A stretch of 8,922 nucleotides of DNA, taken from CALIZF01 sp046292445 (lineage in GTDB: Bacteria > Pseudomonadota > Alphaproteobacteria > Rhodobacterales > Rhodobacteraceae). This document shows, one piece after another, positions 1-4,471 of this stretch. Both the position numbers and the translations under genes were made by a program. A model generated the notes under the pieces. That model saw only the letters and a list, made by a program, of their open reading frames with translations. It had not been told where the DNA came from and searched no databases. Position 1 is the first letter of the stretch, and the number at the start of each line of letters is the position of its first letter. The stretch covers positions 1-8,922 of the forward strand of contig JBKBQT010000065.1 of assembly GCA_046292445.1 (NCBI GenBank), given 5' to 3'.

Positions 1-230
1 CCGATCTGCCGAAACGGGTCGATTGGGATCAGGATCGCCTCGCCGCCATGGTCGAGCGCATCCGCGCCGCCGGGGACGATCCCGCCCAGTATGTCGACAT
101 CGCCTTCAAGGTGCCCGAGCGCAAATACGCCGCCTGGCCCGATGCGATCCGTGCCGGTTTCGAACCCGCGCGCACCGTCCGGCCCGGGACGCTGAAGATC
201 GAGATCGTCCCGCAGGGAGGCGATCAATGA
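1..230 (+). CDS. C-terminal part of an unknown phage protein (5' end outside window)
   Basis: The reading frame is open from base 3 to the TGA at 228-230, giving about 75 residues of a protein whose start lies to the left. An internal ATG at 48 exists, but the frame is coding-like before it (DLPKRVDWDQ...), so the gene is probably longer. The visible part is mixed helical and charged, then has AWPDAIRAGFEPARTVRPG and a short beta-like end (TLKIEIV). I see no catalytic motif, cysteine pair or membrane segment. I do not recognise the family with confidence. Its stop overlaps the ATG of the ATPase gene (ATGA, 227-230), so it is translated with the recombination genes and may assist them. Position next to a Sak4-like gene is the only hint of function. 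Confidence 0.75.
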   Translation, partial: DLPKRVDWDQDRLAAMVERIRAAGDDPAQYVDIAFKVPERKYAAWPDAIRAGFEPARTVRPGTLKIEIVPQGGDQ

Positions 231-1081
231 GCCTGCGCATCATTTCCGCCGACGACCGGCTGCGTGAGGCGCAGGGCAAAACCACCATGGCGCTGTTCGG
301 GCCGAGCGGCGCGGGCAAGACCACGCTGCTGAAGACCCTGCCGCCCGCCGAGACGCTCTGCATCGATCTGGAGGCGGGCCTCAAGTCCGTCCAGGACTGG
401 CCTGGCGACAGCATCCCGATCCGGCGCTTTTCCGACGCGGTCGACATTGCCTGCCTCATCGGCGGCGCGAACCCGGCCGCCCAGCCCGAGGAGCATTTCT
501 CGGAGGCGCACCACGCGCATCTTCGGGCGCAGCATCCCCAGCTGGCCGAGAGGATGGACACTAAGCGCATCATTTTCGTCGACAGCATCACCGACCTGAC
601 GCGCCAGGCCATGGCATGGGCCAAGACCCGGCCCGAGGCGCTGTCGGAACGCACCGGCAAACCGGACACGCGCGGCGCCTACGGGCTTCTGGCGCGCGAA
701 GTCATCGGGCTTCTCAAGCACCTTCAGCATGCGCCCGGCCGCACCGTCATCTTCGTCGGCATCCTCGAGAAGGTCGTCGACGACATGAACCGGGTGACCT
801 GGCAGCCGCAGATGGACGGCGGAAAGGTCGCCCGCGAGCTCCCCGGCATCGTCGATCAGGTGCTGACGATGAGCCTGTTCACGCAGGATCCCGGTGCGGG
901 CCCTGATGCGCCCCCGACTTGGCGGCACGATCCGGACAAGGGCAATGCGCGCCGCCTCGTTTGCCACTCCGGCAATCCGTTCGGCCTGCCGGCCAAGGAC
1001 CGCAGCGGCAGGCTCGACCTGACCGAGCCGCCCGACCTCGGCGCGCTGCTCACCAAGATCAACCAACCTCGGAAAGGATGA
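227..1081 (+). CDS. Sak4-like phage RecA-fold ATPase (AAA_24 type), putative single-strand annealing recombinase
   Basis: 284 residues. The start is the ATG at 227, preceded by CAGGGAGG (213-220) at good spacing and overlapping the previous stop. Walker A is GPSGAGKTT at residues 25-33 and Walker B is the hydrophobic strand IIFVDS at 115-120. A Gln/Asp-rich segment (WQPQMDGGKV, roughly 185-200) sits where RecA-fold proteins carry their later core strands. The size, the P-loop close to the N-terminus and the context fit the phage AAA_24 family, which includes Sak4 proteins. Characterised Sak4 members are remote RecA homologues that anneal complementary single strands and are stimulated by their cognate SSB. 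The next gene looks like that SSB and a PD-(D/E)XK nuclease follows, which strengthens the call. The ATPase fold is seen directly; annealing activity is inferred from family and neighbours. It could instead be a generic phage nucleotide-binding protein. Confidence 0.85.
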   Translation: MSLRIISADDRLREAQGKTTMALFGPSGAGKTTLLKTLPPAETLCIDLEAGLKSVQDWPGDSIPIRRFSDAVDIACLIGGANPAAQPEEHFSEAHHAHLRAQHPQLAERMDTKRIIFVDSITDLTRQAMAWAKTRPEALSERTGKPDTRGAYGLLAREVIGLLKHLQHAPGRTVIFVGILEKVVDDMNRVTWQPQMDGGKVARELPGIVDQVLTMSLFTQDPGAGPDAPPTWRHDPDKGNARRLVCHSGNPFGLPAKDRSGRLDLTEPPDLGALLTKINQPRKG

Positions 1082-1085
1082 CGAC

Positions 1086-1811
1086 ATGACCTTCGACATG
1101 AACGACGTGGAGCCGCAGCAGTCCGGCGACCTGATCCCTGACGGCACCTTCGCCAAGCTCGTGATGACGCTACGCAAGGGCGGTACCGATGGGTCGAGCG
1201 ACGTGGATCGCGGGCTGCTGAAGGCCTCGAACCAGCCCGGCAGCGACGTGCTGATGCTCGACGCCGAGTTCACCGTCGCCGAGGGCCCGCATGCCCGACG
1301 CAAGTTCTGGCAGAACTTCACCGTGCAGGGCGGCAAGCTCGACGAGCAGGGCCAGTCGATCGGCTGGAAGATCTCGAAATCGACCTTCCGCGCCATGATC
1401 GACAGCGCGCTGGGGCTGAACCCCGAGGACATGAGCGAGGCGGCGAAGGCCAAGCGGGTGCTGCGCGGGCTTGCCGATCTCGACGGGATCAGCTTCGTGG
1501 CCAAGATCCAAATCGAGCCGAGCCGCAACCCCGCCTACAAGGACGCCAACAAGCTCGACCATGTCGTGCTCCCCACCGCGCCCGAATGGCAGAAGGTGAT
1601 GGCGGGCGAGCCGGTGCCAGCGCAGCCGTCGAACAAGCCCCGGCCCGCCGCCGCGCCTGCGCAGTCCGCGACCCCGGCATGGGGCCGGCCACAGGCGGCC
1701 TCCGCGCCCGCGACACCTGCCTGGGGTGCACCGTCGGCTCCCTCCCAGCCCGCCAACCAGACGCCGCCCGCCGCCAAACCCGGCAACGGCCCGGCCTGGC
1801 TGAACCCGTGA
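1086..1811 (+). CDS. DUF669-like protein, putative phage single-strand DNA-binding protein
   Basis: 241 residues. The ATG at 1086 follows GGAAAGGA (1071-1078) with 7 bases between, starting 4 bases after the previous stop. Residues 1-165 look globular and beta-rich: LIPDGTFAKLVM (16-27), VLMLDAEFTVAEGPHARRKFWQNF (55-78), a helical middle, then FVAKIQIEP and YKDANKLDHVVLP (137-163). This layout (extended strand, 'GxxxRKxxxNF', late 'YxDxN') is what I associate with the phage DUF669 family, often placed beside recombinases and treated as SSB-like. Residues from about 173 to 241 are a disordered Pro/Ala/Gln tail with PAW at 197, 211 and 236 and the terminal tip PAWLNP. Classical SSBs have a disordered tail that recruits partners, though usually with an acidic tip, absent here. 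Pairing with the Sak4-like ATPase supports an SSB role, by inference. Confidence 0.8.
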   Translation: MTFDMNDVEPQQSGDLIPDGTFAKLVMTLRKGGTDGSSDVDRGLLKASNQPGSDVLMLDAEFTVAEGPHARRKFWQNFTVQGGKLDEQGQSIGWKISKSTFRAMIDSALGLNPEDMSEAAKAKRVLRGLADLDGISFVAKIQIEPSRNPAYKDANKLDHVVLPTAPEWQKVMAGEPVPAQPSNKPRPAAAPAQSATPAWGRPQAASAPATPAWGAPSAPSQPANQTPPAAKPGNGPAWLNP

Positions 1812-2041
1812 GCCCGGACGAATGGCAGGCGCATGTCACCACGGAGGCGGCACTGGCGATGGGACGCTGGCTCGAGGCGCGCGGGCGTCTCGACCGCCCC
1901 ATCGCCAGCCTGACCCGGCGCGATCTGGAATGCATGGCTTCGAACGCCATCAGCCGGTTCATCGTGCTGTCCTCCGAGCGCCGGACCGCCGCGCCGGACA
2001 CGGAGGAGCGCGACGCGCTGGACCTGCTGCTCATGGGGTGA
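1808..2041 (+). CDS. Small conserved-looking protein of unknown function
   Basis: 77 residues from a GTG start at 1808 that overlaps the previous stop (GTGA, 1808-1811). No strong Shine-Dalgarno precedes it, so translation is probably coupled to the upstream gene. The alternative in-frame ATG at 1859 would remove the first 17 residues and leave a long gap in an otherwise gapless operon. The protein is mostly helical and charged (EWQAHVTTEAALAMGRWLEA; SLTRRDLECMASNAISRFIV) with one cysteine and no recognisable catalytic motif, signal peptide or membrane helix. I do not recognise a family. It lies between the SSB-like gene and a putative zinc-binding protein and may be an accessory factor of the recombination module. 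Confidence 0.7.
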   Translation: MSPDEWQAHVTTEAALAMGRWLEARGRLDRPIASLTRRDLECMASNAISRFIVLSSERRTAAPDTEERDALDLLLMG

Positions 2042-2406
2042 CGCGCGCCGATCTCGCCCGGCGCGTGCCCTGCGCCCAGTGCGGTCGCGAGGCCAGGGGC
2101 TTCGGCTACTGCCACGGCCTGCGCTGGGACCGTCACCCTCATTACCGCTTCTGCTCGATGGCTTGCCTGATGGCGGGCTCGGCCAACGCCAAAAGGAACC
2201 ACGGCATGATCGACAAGACCGACATGGAGACGCGCGCCATCGTGGAGGCCCGCCGAATGCTCGCCGAGGCGCTGACGGAGATGGGCCTGATGGCGCCCTT
2301 CTTCGACCGCCCGGCCGCGGACATCGACCGCGTGATCGAGGCCTGCGTCGACGGTTTTCAGGCTTCGATGCAGCGCCAGTCCGACAATGGCGACGTGCCG
2401 TTCTGA
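2038..2406 (+). CDS. Small four-cysteine (zinc-finger-like) protein, DUF6511-like
   Basis: 122 residues from a GTG at 2038 overlapping the previous stop (GTGA, 2038-2041). The N-terminal third carries a treble-clef-like cysteine arrangement, C12-x2-C15 and C39-x3-C43, with further C25, H26, H33 and H35 between, so a structural zinc site is likely. Residues from about 57 on (MIDKTDMETRAIVEARRML...) are helical and end in DVPF. I associate this architecture with the domain of unknown function DUF6511 from alphaproteobacterial prophages, with moderate confidence and without a database check. It may bind DNA or another operon protein. An in-frame ATG at 2206 follows AAAAGGA (2191-2197), so a 66-residue form lacking the cysteine domain could also be made. 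Confidence 0.75.
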   Translation: MTRADLARRVPCAQCGREARGFGYCHGLRWDRHPHYRFCSMACLMAGSANAKRNHGMIDKTDMETRAIVEARRMLAEALTEMGLMAPFFDRPAADIDRVIEACVDGFQASMQRQSDNGDVPF

Positions 2407-2412
2407 GGGGGG
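2405..2412 (+). promoter_or_regulatory. Shine-Dalgarno deciding the nuclease start
   Basis: The run GAGGGGGG just after the previous stop lies 5 bases before the ATG at 2418. It favours that ATG over the in-frame GTG at 2412, which would overlap the ribosome-binding run itself. Confidence 0.55.
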
Positions 2413-2417
2413 TGCTG

Positions 2418-3191
2418 ATGCTGGTCGATTTCAATCACGGATCGGGCTTTGTCTACGGCCGCGACGCCTCGGATCCCGAACCCCTCGGCGCGCGGATCAA
2501 CCGCCACATCGACGCTGCGCTGGAGGCCGAACGCGAGGGCCAGCGCCCGCGCGACTATCTGGGCGCCAGCCGCATCGGCGAACCCTGCGCGCGGCGGCTG
2601 GTCTACGAGGTCACCCGCACGCCGCCCGATCCGGGCAAGGATTTCGAGGGGCGGGTTCTTCGCATCTTCGCGGCCGGGCATGTCTTCGAGGAGCTGGCCA
2701 TCCGCTGGCTGCGTCAGGCCAGGTTTGATCTGCGCACGCAGACGCAAGCTGGCGGCCAGTTCGGTTTCGAGACGGCGGGCGGGCGCATTCGCGGCCATGT
2801 GGACGGCGTGATCGTCGGCGGCCCGGAGATCGGCCTCGCCTGGCCCGTTCTCTGGGAACACAAGGCGCTGAAAGCCTCGTCCTGGTCCGACACGGCGAAG
2901 AAAGGCGTGCAGCTCTCGAAGCCCGTCTATTTCGGCCAGATGCAAATCTACATGGCCTACATGGACCTCGGGTCCGCGCTTTTCACCGCGCTGAACAAGG
3001 ACACCTGCGAGCTCTACCACGAGCATGTGCCGTTCGATCCGGCCGCCGCGCAGGCGCTGTCGGACAAGGCGGTCGACGTGCTGCGCGCCGCCGACGCGGG
3101 CGATCTGCTGTCCCGCATCGCGACCAGCCCTGACTTCTTCGTCTGCCGGTTCTGCCCGTTCGCAACCCGCTGCTGGGAGGACCGCGCATGA
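2418..3191 (+). CDS. PD-(D/E)XK exonuclease, Cas4/RecB-like with iron-sulphur cysteines
   Basis: 257 residues. The catalytic core is visible in order: a helix with GHVFEE (87-92), the metal-binding aspartate in GHVDG (D129), the E-x-K pair in LWEHKALK (E147, K149), and the later helix QMQIYMAYM (Q174...Y178), the QxxxY element of RecB-type nucleases. A lone cysteine upstream of the core (C57, in IGEPCARRL) and a C-terminal CRFCPFATRC cluster (C243, C246, C252) match the four-cysteine 4Fe-4S arrangement of Cas4, AddB and related nucleases. There is no Cas1 or CRISPR context, so this is a phage recombination nuclease rather than adaptation machinery. The likely role is 5' end resection of duplex DNA, making single strands for the SSB-like protein and Sak4-like annealer. 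Its TGA overlaps the helicase ATG. Nuclease class is well supported; polarity is unknown. Confidence 0.9.
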   Translation: MLVDFNHGSGFVYGRDASDPEPLGARINRHIDAALEAEREGQRPRDYLGASRIGEPCARRLVYEVTRTPPDPGKDFEGRVLRIFAAGHVFEELAIRWLRQARFDLRTQTQAGGQFGFETAGGRIRGHVDGVIVGGPEIGLAWPVLWEHKALKASSWSDTAKKGVQLSKPVYFGQMQIYMAYMDLGSALFTALNKDTCELYHEHVPFDPAAAQALSDKAVDVLRAADAGDLLSRIATSPDFFVCRFCPFATRCWEDRA

Positions 3192-4471
3192 CCGTCACCC
3201 TTTCTGATACCCAAGGCCGCGCCATCGCCGCCATCCGCGCCTGGTACGAGACGCGGCGGCACGAGCAGCAGATCTTCCGTCTGTTCGGTTATGCGGGAAC
3301 CGGCAAGACCACGATCACCGCCGTGGCGATCGAGGCGCTGGGGCTTGAGCCTATGACACCGGGCGGGATTGGCGGGGTGCTCTTCGCCGCCTTCACCGGC
3401 AAGGCGGCGCTCGTGATGACGCGCAAGGGCACGCCCGCCCAGACCATCCACAGCCTGATCTACCGGGTTTCCGAAGCGACCCCGGAGGAGATCGCGCGCG
3501 CGACCGAGGATCTGGCAGCGCTGCGGCGAGACCTGCCGCGCATGGGCCCGGCCGAGCGGGGCTTCGCGATGACGCGCGTCGCCCAGCTCGAGCTGCGCCT
3601 CGAGGACATCCACCAGCCGAAGTTCCTGATCAACGAGCAGTCGATCCTGCGCGACGCGGATCTCCTGGTGCTCGACGAGGTGTCGATGGTGGGCAAGGAC
3701 ATGGCCCACGATCTCTTGGCCTTCGGCAAGCCGATCCTCGTGCTGGGCGATCCCGGCCAGCTACCGCCCGTGAAGGACACGGGCTATTTCACCGAGACCG
3801 CACCGAACGTGATGCTGACCGAGGTGCACCGCCAGGCGGGCGACAGCGCCATCCTGAGGCTCGCGACGCTGGCCCGTGAGGGGCTGCCGATCCCACCCGG
3901 CGCGCATGACGACCATGTCTGGAAGATGTCGCGCCACGAGGTCGGCCCCTCGCAGATGCTGCAGGGCGGCCAGGTGATCTGCGGCACCAACGCGACGCGG
4001 CGCTGGCTGAACACCGCGATGAAGCGCGCGGCCGGGTTCAGCGCCGATTATCCGACAGGCGGCGGCGAGAAGATCATCTGCCTCAAGAACCGCCACGATC
4101 TCGGGCTGATCAACGGCATGTTCCTGACCCTGACCGAGGTGCGGCAGGATCCGGACGACGCCTTCGCCTTCAGCGCCATGGTCGAGACCGAGGACGGGGT
4201 GAGCCTCGGCGGGCGACAGAGCTTCTGGCGCGGCGAATACACCGATCATGTCGCCTACGACCCCGAGCGCGGGCGGCGGGAATGGCAGATCCGGCGCGGG
4301 CTGATCGAGTCCAGTTGGGGCTACGCCATCACCTGCCACAAGTCGCAGGGCTCGCAATGGGAGAACGTCGTCGTGTTCGACGACGGTTTCGGGCGCAGCG
4401 CTGCCGACCGCAACCGCTGGCTCTACACCGCGATCACGCGGGCCGAGAAAGGTCTGGTGATCCTTGCTTGA
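3188..4471 (+). CDS. SF1B DNA helicase, RecD2/Dda-like
   Basis: 427 residues. The ATG at 3188 overlaps the nuclease stop (ATGA) and follows GGGAGG (about 3175-3180). Superfamily 1 motifs appear in order: a Q-motif-like N-terminus (LSDTQGRAI, 5-13), motif I GYAGTGKTT (34-42), TGKAA (70-74), HSLIY (88-92), motif II LVLDEVSMV (160-168), motif III LGDPGQLPPV (186-195), motif IV TEVHRQ (211-216), motif V AITCHKSQGSQW (380-391) and motif VI YTAITRAE (413-420). These are typical of ATP-dependent 5'-3' helicases of the RecD/Dda group. The protein is a compact single-chain form with a charged helical insertion at about 95-145 between HSLIY and motif II. Adjacency to the nuclease suggests a unwind-and-resect pair; adjacency to the primase suggests replication-fork work. 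Helicase assignment is firm; the exact role is inferred. Confidence 0.95.
   Translation: MTVTLSDTQGRAIAAIRAWYETRRHEQQIFRLFGYAGTGKTTITAVAIEALGLEPMTPGGIGGVLFAAFTGKAALVMTRKGTPAQTIHSLIYRVSEATPEEIARATEDLAALRRDLPRMGPAERGFAMTRVAQLELRLEDIHQPKFLINEQSILRDADLLVLDEVSMVGKDMAHDLLAFGKPILVLGDPGQLPPVKDTGYFTETAPNVMLTEVHRQAGDSAILRLATLAREGLPIPPGAHDDHVWKMSRHEVGPSQMLQGGQVICGTNATRRWLNTAMKRAAGFSADYPTGGGEKIICLKNRHDLGLINGMFLTLTEVRQDPDDAFAFSAMVETEDGVSLGGRQSFWRGEYTDHVAYDPERGRREWQIRRGLIESSWGYAITCHKSQGSQWENVVVFDDGFGRSAADRNRWLYTAITRAEKGLVILA

Noticed and set aside
224..1528. Long open frame on the - strand (434 codons)
   Set aside because: It is antisense to the Sak4-like and SSB-like genes, which have clear motifs, starts and ribosome-binding sites. 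It is best read as a GC-driven shadow.
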